The notes beneath the pieces were generated by a model, which saw only the letters and a program-made list of their open reading frames with translations, was not told the origin of the DNA and did no database searches. This document shows, piece after piece, positions 1 to 12,750 of a DNA stretch of 64,000 nucleotides (position 1 is its first letter; every line of letters starts with the position of its first letter). The stretch spans positions 1-64,000 of the forward strand of contig CAJNOJ010000125.1 of assembly GCA_905250025.1 (NCBI GenBank). The letters run 5' to 3'. A program made the position numbers and the translations under genes. Source of the stretch: Adineta ricciae (lineage: Eukaryota > Rotifera > Eurotatoria > Adinetida > Adinetidae).

Positions 1-1126
1 ACGAGAATGTTTCGCTCTCTTTCTACTTAGATCTTATTTGTTTGTCACATCAAACTGATGTTCAGCATACACGTGTACATATACTCTCGCACTCAAAGGT
101 CAAATCTAAACTTGTCTGTATATATGCATATACATGTATGTATGTTCGATAGAGAATTAGATGAAAGAAGTAAGTAAACACAAACAGATCCGAAAAAAAA
201 AAGAAATGGAAAGATAATTGTCCGGACGGTTGAGTGCATGCTTGCCTTCCAGTCAGCTATGTCGATTGAGGTAGTTTATAATCATTGCTATGAAAATAGG
301 ATAATCAAAATTGAATTCAATGAGAGTGAAGATACAGATATGAAACGATTCGTAGTTCATCAGTTAATAACACGATATGAAAATCTCATTTGTCTCGACA
401 AGATCTATCGAAAAAGTTAATTGATTGGAGAGAAATAAGAAATGAAGCATATGATAGGCTAAACTAGATGACCGTTCATCCTCATCGGAGTTTGATCATC
501 ATCGAGATTTCTTCATTCAATATTCGACTTCTAGCGTCCTCTCAAATTCTGTTCGTCACTCTAGTGTTCGCATGCTTTTTAATACATAGATTTAATCATT
601 ACTTGCATTCACGGTATGATTACACAATATCTGATAATTAACAAAATCAATGTTGTAACCGCAGAAAATTTGTATACATAGAAGGTCATTGATGTTTGTA
701 AAAAATTGTCTTTATTCAATCGAAATCTATCTCTGAAATGCCTGTTCCTGCTTGAAAAGTTAATTTCTTATGCAATAAATATATATATATAGAAATAGAT
801 AATATTTACAGAGAGAATTCAAATTGTCTAAAATATCTACCCGTTATGTCAGTATCAAAACAAAACAAAAAGAAAGAAAGAAGAAACCAAAGAGAAAAAA
901 AAGATTTTAATATGAAAATGATGTTGACAATGACACTATTTGACTGTTTTAATGTTAGAAGTTTGTGAACGCAGAGGATATTTTTGAAGAAAAAAAAAAG
1001 CGAAACACACCCATGAGAAGGATCACAGACGAGCGTGAATAGAAGAAGAGAAAAAAAAGCCTATTGATGAGAATTGACCTAGAAGACAGCTTTGAATATA
1101 ATTTTGTTTGTTTTCAGTAGTACCAA
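1..1126. other. Non-coding flank downstream of the K2P gene
   Basis: AT-rich DNA with A-runs and a short AT repeat near 780. A 60-codon open frame at 238-420 (+) has no supporting motif. Its start follows a CAG, so it could be the last exon of a gene lying to the left, but nothing confirms this. No RNA gene or repeat family was recognised. Confidence 0.5.
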
Positions 1127-4100
1127 TCAACCAGGATCATTCATAGGTCGTTTAACAAAACCAAATCGACGACCGAATCGACGAAATTTCGATATAATCT
1201 CATCCTGCATCAATTTAAATGACATGGCCATAACAATCATACCAAATAATAAAAATAGAGCACACATGGCTGCTTTTCCGGCTTTGGATTCGGTGACCGT
1301 ACCTTTTCCTGGAACCAAATCACCGAACCCAATGGTCGTGAATGTAATAAAACAAAAATATGCTCCGTCGAGTACATGCCAATTTTCCCATTGAGCAAAA
1401 AGTAATGCACCCATAGTTATGTACAACGCAAGGACAGCTAAAGTTGCGACAATTGGTACATGTCTCGCGTCTTCAGATTCCGACTAGATCAGACAAGACA
1501 AAAGGTCAAAACAATGCGGATAGCCATCCATACACTTACATCACCCTGCTCGAAACTTCGTCGTGCATCATCTGGTACGCATTTTTTCAAACGACCACGA
1601 CAAATTTTTCGATACATAAAATTGACCAATTTTGAATAACCAGATATAAATGCATCAGCTAATAGATCACCTGTATATGTCAAGCACATAAACATCAACG
1701 GAATACCAATCATAGCGTAGATCTAAAACACAAAAGCATTCGATCAATGATTAACATCAGTTTTCCCTTACCATCGTTGCTATTTTTCCTTCGGTAGTTT
1801 TCGGAGTGATGTTTCCATATCCAATTGTGGTTATAACTGTGGCAGAATAAAGCATAGCACTAGCAAATGTCCAAACTTCGACAATATTCTGTTCTTGCTG
1901 TTGCTGTTCACTGCCATATTGATTTTTTTCTTCGGCACCAAAATATTGTAACAATTCAATATCAACATGATGTCTCCAGAGATCTTTTTCTACATCTATT
2001 TGCCAACCATCATTATGTTCATCATGACGTGATATTCCGCCACGCCATAGTGCGTATTTCAATTCAAATGTTTGATTTAGGACACGATTAAATTCTCGGT
2101 ATGCATGAACATATAATTGATCGACAAAATGTTGTCGATTGCGTTCTTTTTCCTCGGATCGCTCAGCTTCATAACGGGATTCAATGGCATCAAAGATCAA
2201 TCCACCAAGAATAACATACCCAACAACCAAACCACCTGAAAGTAAACATATGATTTCTACTCTAGACCAGAAATCTCGCTACTACGAAGCTATCAATATG
2301 AAATCTTCTCATCTCTTTCCGAGATACCCATCAGAACTAACAGATATGACAACTGAGCGTTTTCTATAAGGCTTTCTTTTATAAATTTGATATACTTCTG
2401 GTTGAAGGAGCATGTCAGACTTGCGAAATCTTCCTTTTTCTGTAATTCGGATGGAAAATAATTAGACTACATGAAACTTCTTGTAAGCAAGAAAATCACT
2501 ACAAATGTTATTAGTTAGAGGGGATTTTCAAGATGAAGACCTTGTCTTACTATTTCTTTGTGAGAAAAGAAAGATTAAGAAAAGAGAATACTTTCTCCTT
2601 TCTCTGTCCTAGAGGCGGATATACTCTTTCGACCAACAGAATATTAAATTGATAGAGTCAAGTTTAAAAGAAAGAAATGATAATTATCAAGTGAACTATT
2701 TTTTTTTCGGAAAAATTTTCAGAAACTCGATGCAAAAAGAAAACGTTGCTCTCTTATGATAATAACGCACGGTGAAAATTTCCTGCGAACTGAATATTCC
2801 GGAAGGAACTTCGAATTAAGCTACTGCGTGTTCTCTAGCGCTGGAGTGCGTTTTTTTTTCTTTTATTGTTATATATAACTTACCTAAACCCAATTGACTA
2901 AAAGCAACTTTGGAAACGGAACGTAATGCGTGTCGGAATTTTTCTTTTCGCGTTCGTTCAATTGATACACTATCGGCAGCTGATTTCGAGCCGGATAGAT
3001 TGTCTCGTGAATCAATAACATAGGTACTATCAGGAGAGAGTAAACCTAACAGAAAGATGAAATTTGAGGTTATGAAATTCATGTGAGCAGTACGATACAT
3101 ACGTTTCTTTTTAGCAGCCGGTACTGGAATGTCTCCTTCTTCATCAAAGGACAGAATAGGTGCTTGCATACGTTCATATTTCGTTTTCGCCGAACGTACT
3201 TGAGTTGTGTCGGTTGATCGAGCCGGAACTTTCGACTAAAATAAACGAAAAGAATAAGAGATTAAAAGAACTAATTCGAACGAAAAATTCAATTGAAATT
3301 AATCACATCAATCTCATGGTTCAAACGTTTTTGACAATCAATTGAATAGATATAAGGCGTTTCATTCGTTATATCCGGTATCGATCCAAATCCAAAATTG
3401 ATATGTGGTGAAAAATGCGAATGGTCATGTACTAAAGAAGTTGTATTTGATTGAAATGATTTTCGATATGTTTTGAATGGATTGATAATGGAATGCATAG
3501 TCCCTATGTTCGATCATTTATGTCATCATTTCTTATGTGTATGGCGAAGACAAAAGGAGAGAATAAGTTTTTTTGTTTCTCTCTTTCTTCTCTACTTTAC
3601 ATTCCGTCAAAGTGAACATGAAAGGTTTCTTCCTTGTTTTTATTTCTCATCGTGTTCTCGTTTATGTGGATTCTTCTTCGAGCATTAACACCGCTATAAT
3701 TTGACGAAAGTTAAATATTCTATTATCATTACTTGACTTTTGTTTTTCCTAGAAATTACGTGTCACGCAAATGGATATTTGGACTCTTACAAACGAACTT
3801 ATTATGATTTTTGTTCTTGCAACAAAGGTACAGTTGAAGTGCAATTTTTCTTCTATCGACTAATTTCTTTTATTGATTGTTATTGCACATCGTTCGTCAA
3901 CATTTGTTTATTATTCTTTTGTCTATTATCCTGTACGCTTTCACTCAATAACTCCGATGGTATCTGTCACCATTTGAAGCGTTGTCGACAACGTTTAACG
4001 TTTATCAGATAATTATCAATAAAGTATAATGCTATTTCAAACTAAATACGAATGTCTTCTTGAAAACGGCGAGAAAGAGAAAAGAAAACAATAACAGGTC

Positions 4101-4504
4101 GAAACGTAAGTATCAAAAATAGAACTAAATCTAATTGGAACTGTTGAAAACAGTTCGTCCACTCTGTCAACGCAATTATGCGCTGAAGATGATCGATCGA
4201 TCGATACATTGGCGAAAAAGATGATAACTAGTATATCTAATTCAGTCTGTTATCGACAGTAAGATAATTCTAATCATTCAAAAAGAAAACACGACGGAAA
4301 AGTTGATCTGTCTACCTTTGAATGTCTTTGGGGATGAACGAAAGTGTCTTCATGAGCATCACTATCAATAATTTGAACATCCTCGTAGGGTGATCGACTT
4401 GTTTTACGATGTTGTTGAGGAGTGGTGCTATAAGCGCTGATTACGCTTGGCCGTTTGAGTGTTGAACACGAATGTCGTTTTGCATGTAGCCTTGTGGCGA
4501 TCAT
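1127..4504 (-). CDS. Two-pore-domain potassium channel (K2P/KCNK family)
   Basis: Plasma-membrane K+ leak channel subunit, expected to act as a dimer. Exons in transcript order: 4504-4316, 3235-3104, 3045-2884, 2235-1772, 1722-1540, 1484-1127, giving 495 residues with all phases consistent. The first 160 residues are a cytosolic, Ser/Lys-rich tail. M1 follows (VVGYVILGGLIFDAIE), then a long extracellular cap loop. The first selectivity filter TTIGYG is near residue 300. M2 (IYAMIGIPLMFMCL) is the family-typical Y-A-x-x-G-I-P-L segment. M3 leads to the second filter TTIGFGDLVPG near residue 428, then M4 and a short basic C-terminus. Two P-loops per chain define the K2P family; the subfamily (TWIK, TASK or TREK) was not resolved. 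The first intron is about 1.1 kb, unlike the 45-70 bp introns elsewhere in the gene apart from the 648-bp intron before M1. Several alternative first exons seem possible upstream. Confidence 0.93.
3307..3498 (-). CDS. Candidate alternative first exon of the K2P gene
   Basis: An ATG-initiated open stretch of 64 codons ends in phase 0 at a GT donor (GTGATT). It lies about 70 bp upstream of the second K2P exon (3235-3104), which also begins in phase 0, and 70 bp is the usual intron size here. Used instead of 4504-4316, it would give a channel with a different N-terminal tail. No acceptor in the right phase was found to join it to exon 4504-4316, so it is better read as an alternative start than as an internal exon. 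The donor is not a strong consensus. Confidence 0.45.
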
Positions 4505-4547
4505 GGCAGAAAACGACGGTAATCATACTTCTATTTCTTTGCTAGAG

Positions 4548-4557
4548 TTATATATAG
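4548..4557 (-). promoter_or_regulatory. TATA-like box upstream of K2P exon 1
   Basis: On the minus strand this reads CCTATATATAA. It lies 44-53 bp upstream of the ATG at 4504, so transcription could begin about 15 bp before the start codon. TATA-like strings are common in AT-rich DNA, so support comes from position only. Confidence 0.35.
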
Positions 4558-6506
4558 GGCGGGTCTTTGCCTCACGCGCGTTGTTGTTTTTGACACGAAT
4601 AAGGACGTTGTATAAATATACCCAATGATTATTCTGATGAGACAGCGATCAAATCTTTGCACCAACCAAGAATGCGAAGGGAAAGTGTTGGAGAAGGAAA
4701 TCGAGAGATAAAGAAGAAATTAAAGAATAAGAGGAGGAAAGGATGCAACTTAAGAGGAAGACAATAATATTGAATACTTTCGATACGATAATGACCATTG
4801 GATCTACTCTTATAACATAGTCAATTGGGTTCTATTTCGAAATATTCTCAAGTTAAATAAGAATATCTCTCGGTGAAGCAAATTCCATTGGAAAGGATAA
4901 TTATCAGTAGCAAAACTAGTCTACTTGCTTTAATGATATAAACATAATTCTGTTAGATTTGCCTTGGTTTAATTGTCATTTTAGTGGCTGTCGAATGTGA
5001 CAAGAGAAAAGAAAGTCGTCTACATTTTGATTGACACATCGACATACACTTAGATCCACAGATTCTTTTTATCTGATAAACATCATTTAATAGACTTGAT
5101 CAGAAAAATCAATAGAAAAATATCAAACAATCTGGACAATTAGTATGAGATCCATTGTTTTCTATTCCAACATACTTCTGCGGTTTTCTTTCCATCTCAC
5201 TAGTTATATTAAACAAAATATAAGTTCGCAATCAGTATTCTTTTCAGCCGAAGGCTATTGATTGTATTTGATCCAGTGTAAGAGAAAAGAAAATGATGAA
5301 GATAAGCATCGACGCATAGAAATCAACTGTCTAACACAAGTTTCTATGTACATATCTGACAGAAGGAAACATATTTAAGAAATAATCCTGCTACGGAGAA
5401 GGCAATGAGATAAGCAGGTTTTCTGGCCGACAGATCGACGATGATGCGTAGAGAAGATGTCGAAGACGGTGCTACGATTTCGATGTATCATTCCACGAAG
5501 GGCAACTCTTGATGATTGTGACTTAATTATGAAGCGAGAAACTTTTTTCGTAAAACTATTAGTCAAGATTTATGCAAAACTAATTTTGTTTTAATGGATG
5601 TCGATGGAAATATTATTGGCTTGCTAATTATCAAACAATCACATTTTCCGATGACACAGTGTTAGAGATAGAAAGAAGAAAAACCAATTTGATTTCTTCT
5701 CCTTCTCCTCGTTTTTTTGTTTCGAAACGACAACTTAAAGGAAATAAACTCGTCTATTTTGTCAAGTGTAGTAATGATACTTCAGATTGACGTGGATTCA
5801 TTTCCGATAGTTTTCATCGCACCTTCTCCGTCAAAGAGATCTCACGAAATATACACAATTCGAAGCATATTTCTAACCAGAAGAAAGAAAAAGAAAAGAA
5901 AAGAAAATGTCATCAATGCAACGTGCATAGACTTCATTAATAATCCTATCCGTTTTTTGCTTCTCTCACAGTTTCCCAAAAGAAGTCTTCGGAGATGATT
6001 AATTGTGTCCGGTAATGAAATACAGTGTTTTTTGCAAACAAAGGAAAATATCAAAAATCTCTTCTTTCGCTGACAAGACAAACAAGTTTGCTTACTGTTT
6101 TCTGGTGTTGACGTTTCGCATGATGATGACCGAGTAGCATGGTTCTAAGCGAAGATGTTGATCATAGTCATGGTGTTCGAGAAAACGCGAAAGATTTGAT
6201 TGTGTTTATCGTTGTGTATGTATACACACGAGATTAGTTTTCTTGCTAATGTAATAGTTATTAGAGTTGAGCAAGTGACATTTTTTCTTGCTTTTTAATA
6301 ATCATCATTCCATCACTCGACAAGTGTCTGTTGTCTTTCTTCCTTCTTTTTCTTCTTCTTCTGCTTCTTTCTTTGTTGGCCACAATTTATTTAGAAATGC
6401 TTTTTCATGCGCTCGCTCGTTCAATCGATGAATCGTTGTCGCTGTTGAGTAGCCATTTGAACTATGTATGTTTCGTAACGTTTTCACTTGTTTAAGTTCT
6501 CACTAA

Positions 6507-6524
6507 GTGTGTGTGTGTGTGTGT
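6507..6524. repeat. (GT)9 microsatellite
   Basis: Nine uninterrupted GT units, seen directly. It lies in the non-coding region upstream of the potassium channel gene. Confidence 0.95.
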
Positions 6525-8007
6525 TTCGGAAAGAAAATGAAGACAAGAGACCTAATACGATTTGCAATAATAGATAAAATACCCGTACGGCGAATATTTG
6601 GTACAAGAACGGCTTGTGTTTAGATGTATATGTAACAAAAGCGAGAGAGAAAAACAAGAAAAGATATTTGTTCACTATGTAATACGATATGTGAATACCA
6701 GTGTTGTTGCTCTACGAAATTATAGAAAAACATAACATACAAATTCTTCGTTAGCGAACTACTTCCTCGGGAGAAAAGAAGACAACAAACGGTGGAATGT
6801 CATTGCACAAAGAGTGAGATGATCTAAGTTAGAAATGGCTAAAATCAAGTGAACAGACTTGTTAAGCAATAATTCAGTTGATCTGATGATGACAAGAACA
6901 ATAATAACAGGAATAATTGCTCATCTTGCCAATAAAATAACGAATAATCATAATTACAATAATAATAATAATAAGAGAAATGTGATATACGAGTTTTCTA
7001 CTTCAATAAAACCATAAAATGACACGGGGGAAATGGTTTAGAGAAGGAAAAGATAGACGAGGTACGTTGGCGAGAAAAAACAGCTTTAATGACTAACAAA
7101 CTTAGAGAGAAAATGTTGTTTATTTGAAGTCTAATCCATTTAGGTCGGTACTTCTTTTGTTCCAATCACGTAGACAGAGAACTCAAACAAAAGGTTGCTT
7201 AGAAAATTGAGAATCTATTTAGATAAATGAAGGAAAAAAACAAATAAATTGGTTCAATATGGTTAAAATAATTAGAATCAGATGAAAAGAAATGTTTTCT
7301 TTGGATTTTTCTCTTATATAAATGATCGGTTCTTTAAAAGCTAGAAGAGTAGGGGAAAAGAAATGCAGAAGAAAAAGATGAAAGGAAATATCTTCCGTTC
7401 TATGACTTCTTCTTAACTCAATGAAGATGTTGTCAGCAATACACATCGAAATGAAAATTAAATTTTCGAAATCTCTGAAGACTTTCTTTTGCATCACATA
7501 ATGTCATCACATCAAATTACTGAGCAAAACAAATCAACTTCGTTCTATCTTTGAATATATATTGTCTTATCTCAAATTTCTTACTTTTATCCATTGATAG
7601 AGTGAGAAAAGTTCCAACAAACGTCGAATAGTCATTTCTACTCACAATCGAATATCGTCGTCGTTTATATAGTGATGCGATTATGTTATTTCTTATATGA
7701 CGAGAAAGTTTACAATAACAGATACCTTTTTATCGGTCATGGATGGTGCGAGACGCGCAGTGACTAATGCCATATTGTGTTTTTTTCTTATGGTAAAGTT
7801 CACATACTTTTTGAAAGATTTCTGTTCACAAACTAACTTTCTTTACTCTTTTAGAGATCCTATTGACAAAAAAAGAATGTTTCGAAGACTAATTGCTGTT
7901 CGACCTTATCAGCCGATTAAATTATAAATATTTACAGTAAAAATCGCAAATAGGAATTGATGATTATAAACTTGCTTTTGAATAGTAAGTAATGTATTTA
8001 TTATTAC

Positions 8008-8202
8008 CTGTTGTTTATCCTGTTCCGAATGAGATCGATTTCTTCTGACATGAAATAATCGTTCAATTGAGCGTCTTCCATGATAGACGCGCATGCGAGC
8101 ACGTCGTACATGGGATAGTTTGTCTTTTGCTTGTTTCGCAGAATCGGATTGTATTGATTCATTATTGAGATGTTCACGTCGCCAACGGAAGATATGAAAC
8201 AT
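8008..8202 (-). CDS. Candidate alternative first exon (Arg-rich) for the K2P gene
   Basis: An ATG-initiated run of 65 codons ends in phase 0 at a GTAATA donor. The peptide is rich in Arg, His and Ser (for example HVRRARMRVYHGRRS). It looks like a coding cytosolic tail rather than random AT-rich translation. No downstream gene on this strand exists other than the K2P channel, whose common second exon begins in phase 0. The joining intron would be about 4.8 kb. It could instead be a separate small gene. Confidence 0.42.
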
Positions 8203-8330
8203 TTTGCTTAATATTATCTTAGTAGAACGATATGTATATGTTTCTGCTTGTCACTTGAGCAAACAATAACAGATAATTCGCAAGACGAGCGATACAAAAG
8301 AACCAATCAATCACTTGTAACTGGCATTAC

Positions 8331-8504
8331 CGTTTGCTTTGTACAATTGACTTTTTGGTTTTCGTGAACAGAAACGTATCCGATAACAAAGTGCGAGGGA
8401 GTAGAGAGAGAGAGGGAAATATGAAAAAAGAATACTAAGAGCAACTTCAGGAAATCGAGCCACAGGACGAATATGCTCTTTTTACATGCCAGATATTCAT
8501 TCAT
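8331..8504 (-). CDS. Weak candidate alternative first exon
   Basis: An ATG-initiated run of 58 codons ends in phase 0 at a GTAATG donor. The peptide holds one hydrophobic stretch (FLKLLLVFFFHISLSL), part of which comes from a low-complexity GA-rich tract, so it could be a chance open frame. It is listed because strand and phase match the other candidates in this cluster. Confidence 0.2.
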
Positions 8505-9155
8505 CGACGAGCCGACGGCTTTTTTTATTTTGGATAATATATGTACGTGCCCACTGCTGAAGAGATTATTCTATGAGGAGTTCTGTCGATTATAAAAATC
8601 TATCATCAATAGCAAATACGCGAACAGACGTTGAGTGTTGTTATCACACCCAAAAAGAAGACGACAGAAGCAACTTAGCCGGTGGAAACATGTGCCAAAA
8701 TGCTTCAGATATTTACGAATAGTAGCTGATGTGCTCTGAAGGATAAGAGTCGATTGTGACAAACATAATGGTTTACATAATTGTATACAGCACACAAACA
8801 TAGAGAATCTTGTTAAATTTTTTTTATTAGTTGTACGAGTATTAGACGTAATCTTATTTGTTTTTCTAGGCGAGGAGATAAATAAGTCAATTTTAGTTTG
8901 GAACGCCTTCGAAGAAGCTTCTCGTTGATAAACACTAATGAACTGTTGATATAGCTAGACATTCCAATGCGATATCGATGTATATGATCTAATAAACTGT
9001 TTCTTCTTTTCTTTCGCGTCTTTGGAATAGTAAAAGAAATCGATAGGGATGCGATGCGAAAGTCTGTGTGTGAAAACGAATGCGTGGCTAATATGAGCTA
9101 CGTCAAACAAATTGCCATTTTAATTGACTGAAGGTCGTTAGGGGCTACGATAGTT

Positions 9156-9181
9156 AATTACATCTCTCGAGAGATGTAATT
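9156..9181. repeat. Perfect 26-bp palindrome centred on CTCGAG
   Basis: The 13-base arms AATTACATCTCTC and GAGAGATGTAATT are exact reverse complements with no spacer. With one mismatch the symmetry extends three more bases on each side. Such a site could bind a dimeric regulator or mark an old insertion. It sits between two candidate K2P first exons. Confidence 0.9.
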
Positions 9182-9466
9182 GACAGTAATTTTATCGTAA
9201 TAAATCTATGTGTCAATCAGTTGTTTAGACATGCTTTGACAAATGTTCGCTCTTAGAGTTCGGTAATTTTACTTTGTTTTTCTTCTTTTTGATCTCTTGC
9301 AATAGAAAGCAAAATCTATGTTTCTCCGAACGAACAGGAAATTAACAAAAGTGACACGTTCTATCAATCAGAGAACATCAAATACAAATTAACTAAAACT
9401 AAATAACTAGAAAGCTGTTTTCTATGAGTATTCGGTTTAATTTACAAAATGAATAGTATGCTATAC

Positions 9467-9712
9467 CTGCGTAATTTTACTCATATCATGTTGTTCTATT
9501 GATTGTTCTGGTCGGAGTCTGCTGAAAGTATACCGTCGGAGAAGCGGGAACAGGTTTCGTTGTCCGCCAGTTGGACGAATCTGTTCGTGATTGGTATGAC
9601 GATAACGCCAAAATAATCTCCACGGATATAGGTACATCGGAATAGGACTCAGCAGTAAAGGAGTGATGAAATGATCTTTACAGGAGGGTGAATATAACAC
9701 TAATAAAGTCAA
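9467..9712 (-). CDS. Candidate alternative first exon for the K2P gene
   Basis: An ATG-initiated open stretch of 82 codons ends in phase 0 at a GTATAG donor. The peptide is Arg/Pro-rich with scattered hydrophobics (WRLFWRYRHTNHEQIRPTGG). Translation could also start at an internal Met about 28 codons in. Strand and phase fit the shared second exon of the K2P gene. No homology was recognised. Confidence 0.35.
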
Positions 9713-10211
9713 GTGAGTTTTTCGTTAGTCATTTTTATAGCATTTATCTGTCTATATGCCGAAAGTCATTCCTGACTTGTTTATTTGTCTTTTTCTTTCC
9801 ATTCACTTAAGCAATTGATCAGTCATACATAGAAGTGTTTTCTGCTTGTTTTCTTCTACATTTAATGATAGAGAAAAATCGATATAATCTAAATACCAGA
9901 TACAACATCCAAATACACATACGACATTAATAAAACCGATCAGATCCTTATTCTCAAACAAAACATTATCAGTTATATCAATAGTGCTTTGCATTCCCAA
10001 ATCCAACGACGATATCATTTCTGATTTCAAATCCAAAAGGGATACATATCGTTCTATCCTCATATCTCTTCCACTACATGCAGACAACTCAATCTTGCAT
10101 CCGAGTGTCGTTTTGATTCATTCATTGATCAGATATGACTCTTATGATGCATGTGATAGGACACCCTACAGATGCATTCAATAGACTTTCGCTTGAATAG
10201 TAGTTACTTAC

Positions 10212-10385
10212 GGTGTTTATGAATGGTAGTAATTGCCAGATCGTACCATTATATCGTTGTTCTCGTCCAGGTATAGTGGTGTTCCTTGATGTACCACTTG
10301 CTGTTGTTATTGATTCAGTTTGATCAGTTAGATTTGTTTGTCCATGTTGGGACGACGATTTGACTTTAATTCGAAGAAGATGCAT
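10212..10385 (-). CDS. Candidate alternative first exon (Ser/Thr-rich) for the K2P gene
   Basis: An ATG-initiated run of 58 codons ends in phase 0 at GTAAGT, the best donor of the cluster. The peptide is Ser/Thr/Gln-rich (SSSQHGQTNLTDQTESI), like the other putative cytosolic tails. It would splice over about 7 kb to the shared second K2P exon at 3235. A separate small gene cannot be ruled out. Confidence 0.42.
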
Positions 10386-12273
10386 GTTGTTGTTTTCAAT
10401 TACTAAACAAACTGTTCAGGCACGACTATCAATAACCATATAGACTATCATAAACAAGTGAGAGACAGTCCACAAAAAAGTCGAAGAAAAAAAAAGAAGA
10501 AAGAGAATTGCAAAAGTGGCTTGACAAACACACGACAAAGCCATCAATAATCTATTTGGTTTTATTTATTGAATTTCCTGTATATGCCGGATTGTTCTTC
10601 TAACGTTGTCTCAGATCATCGAAGATGAATATTGTGAGTAAAATTTTGTATAGACATCCGTATCCACACACAAAGATCTTTATTAATGATTAAATATAAT
10701 CAGAGATTGAAATCTATCTTGATCAAATTATTTTAACTAATGTCGATGAAAACGAGATCAAGTTGGTTTTTGTTCTTCGTTTTTTTCCTCTTTTTCTACA
10801 TCGAATAGGAAATCATTTGACATGAGTCCATGTCTGCAAGCATTTTTCTTCTATCTAATATGTCTATAAAATGTAAATTAAGAAGAATATTATTGATAAG
10901 AGAAAAAAACGAGAGTGCATGCTAACTAATAACGATTATATTCCTTCCTGGCTAATAGCGCTTGAAAACATGTTTTTTTTCTTCTTGTTTAGCTTCTATT
11001 AAACATATCCATCCTTATCAAATGCTATCTATCTATAAATAACGATTAGGACGAATTGTGCGAGAATTTTATTCAAGCAATTAGATATAATCCATAGTGA
11101 AAACATGTTCTGATGTTGTTGCGAGTGATTAGAGTATTTGCTGTCTTGCACTGGTGAAACCTGTTCGTCCGGAATATGCACTGAACATCGGCCAGTGTCG
11201 TGCATCTTAACAGTATAAGCAGAGAAGATTAGATTTACATACATTTGATGAGAATTCAGTAGATTTTGTCAGACTGGAATCTTTATCGACCTTGAGTACA
11301 TATCGATTACTTGACTAATGAAATCAACGTCCTTTTTCTGCGACAGATCTTTTTGGCAGCTTGAATATCACCGATCGAATGATTTGAGGCTTTTTTTTGA
11401 TAGAATTGTTTAGCAAAGAAGTAATTACTGAACTGTTCATGAGAAAAGTTTCGCCTGTGTAAATAAGCATGAGAATATCAACTCATGAAATCATTTAATC
11501 ATATCGCAAATCTGCTTTCGATTGCTATACCTGCTGTTTTCAAATTATCATTGAATAGGCTATTGTAGAACAACTTTTCTTTCTATGAGTGCAAGATGTC
11601 CAACAAGGATGCCCGAATTAATGAGTACTTCCGACGCGAATTTCGGTGTCAACTAGTTTTTTCGTGTCAGCATGGGTGTCTTCTACAGTCTCAAACTATG
11701 TCGCGACGGAATATTTCTCCGTCCAAGTCATCCCTGGTGCAGTTTTCTTGAATGGATATCTGATAGCTCAACTGAAAGATAATCCACTCAAGTCAAATGA
11801 ATATCCATCGTTGTTTCGATTACATCATCGAATATTCTTGACATCCTTCCATTTGATATACAGAAAGCCAGCTAACGACACATTATGATTACATATTGGC
11901 AATTTGTGGATATCATGAAAGCTGTGTCTATGTATTTATTCCTCATAGCTTATGAAATGTCTAGTACACTAGTGACATAATCTCTATAATTACTATTTCT
12001 CTCTTTTGGTATATGCTACATCTATACATTATACAGCAACAAAAAAAAACTTATGGTTATATGTTCATAACAGTGGACAAGACATTGCATTTTCTTTTCT
12101 TTTTTTTGCTCTCCACTTTTTCTCGCTCTGTTATTTCCATATTCAACCACTACACATCAAGAATGTTCCATCTTGATGTATGTTTGTTCAACAGTATACA
12201 TAGAGTACATATATAGAAAGGTCGTCCCGCTGTCTACATTATTTATCTCCTTATTCTTCACACTACAAAGACG
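10386..12273. other. Intergenic region
   Basis: AT-rich, with T-runs. A minus-strand open frame at 11161-11244 also stops in phase 0 at a weak GTTTCA donor and could be another K2P first exon, but support is poor. A plus-strand open frame at 11646-11888 has no recognisable feature. Nothing else was seen. Confidence 0.45.
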
Positions 12274-12750
12274 ATGTATACATCGCGGTTGATTGTTATT
12301 CCTAACTATGGTAATCTCCGTCGATCAAATTCATCATCCAATTCATCGTATACGTTTCAACACGAGAAATTCCGTTCGACGCTGATTGTTTTACCGGAGT
12401 CCAATCGCAAGCGATTTATCGAAGGTATTCAAGTCCGTTGTGGTAGTTTCCTTCATGATCAATCATATCTGAGCATCAATCGTTTGAAATCTCTCTCACC
12501 AATTGGCACGCCGAGTGATGTTCTCAGTGTCGATGAATCGATTTGTGAATTATATCCCATTGTTGAAACTCCAACTATTGGCGAATCATATTTTGATGTT
12601 CGACATCGTCTTATGGCAAAATCAAATCTCTTCAATCATACGATCAAAACCGACACTGATGTTGATGAAACTGACAGTTGTTGGTATTCATCATCAATCG
12701 CACATTCTTCTCAATGTGGCAACAATTTGAAAAAGAAATACAATCGATAG
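12274..12750 (+). CDS. Single-exon protein of unknown function (158 aa)
   Basis: An uninterrupted 158-codon frame with codon use like the neighbouring genes. The protein is Ser-rich at its N-terminus. It continues with mixed polar and aliphatic sequence (STLIVLPESNRKRFIEG, LSPIGTPSDVLSVDES) and ends in a Lys-rich tail. No signal peptide, membrane segment or known motif was recognised. It is the only plus-strand gene in the first 22 kb and lies divergent from the upstream potassium channel cluster. The start is the first ATG after an in-frame stop. It may be lineage-specific. Confidence 0.6.
   Translation: MYTSRLIVIPNYGNLRRSNSSSNSSYTFQHEKFRSTLIVLPESNRKRFIEGIQVRCGSFLHDQSYLSINRLKSLSPIGTPSDVLSVDESICELYPIVETPTIGESYFDVRHRLMAKSNLFNHTIKTDTDVDETDSCWYSSSIAHSSQCGNNLKKKYNR

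Larger units (their letters stand above)
4505..8007. other. Non-coding stretch, probable upstream or intronic region of K2P
   Basis: About 3.5 kb without a convincing coding exon. It holds purine- and pyrimidine-rich tracts, a (GT)9 repeat at 6507-6524 and AT-rich spacers. If the exons at 8.0-10.4 kb belong to the K2P gene, this is the first intron of those isoforms. Short open frames here (for example 5842-6081 and 6305-6487 on the minus strand) lack good donor sites in the right phase. Confidence 0.5.

Noticed and set aside
238-420. 60-codon plus-strand frame near the left end
   Set aside because: Plausible composition, but no start context, motif or partner exon. It could be the end of a gene outside the window.
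1092-1394. Plus-strand 100-codon frame
   Set aside because: It is antisense to the last exon of the potassium channel, whose pore and M4 motifs prove the minus-strand reading.
11646-11888. 80-codon plus-strand frame
   Set aside because: No domain, splice support or clear coding texture, and it is surrounded by non-coding DNA.
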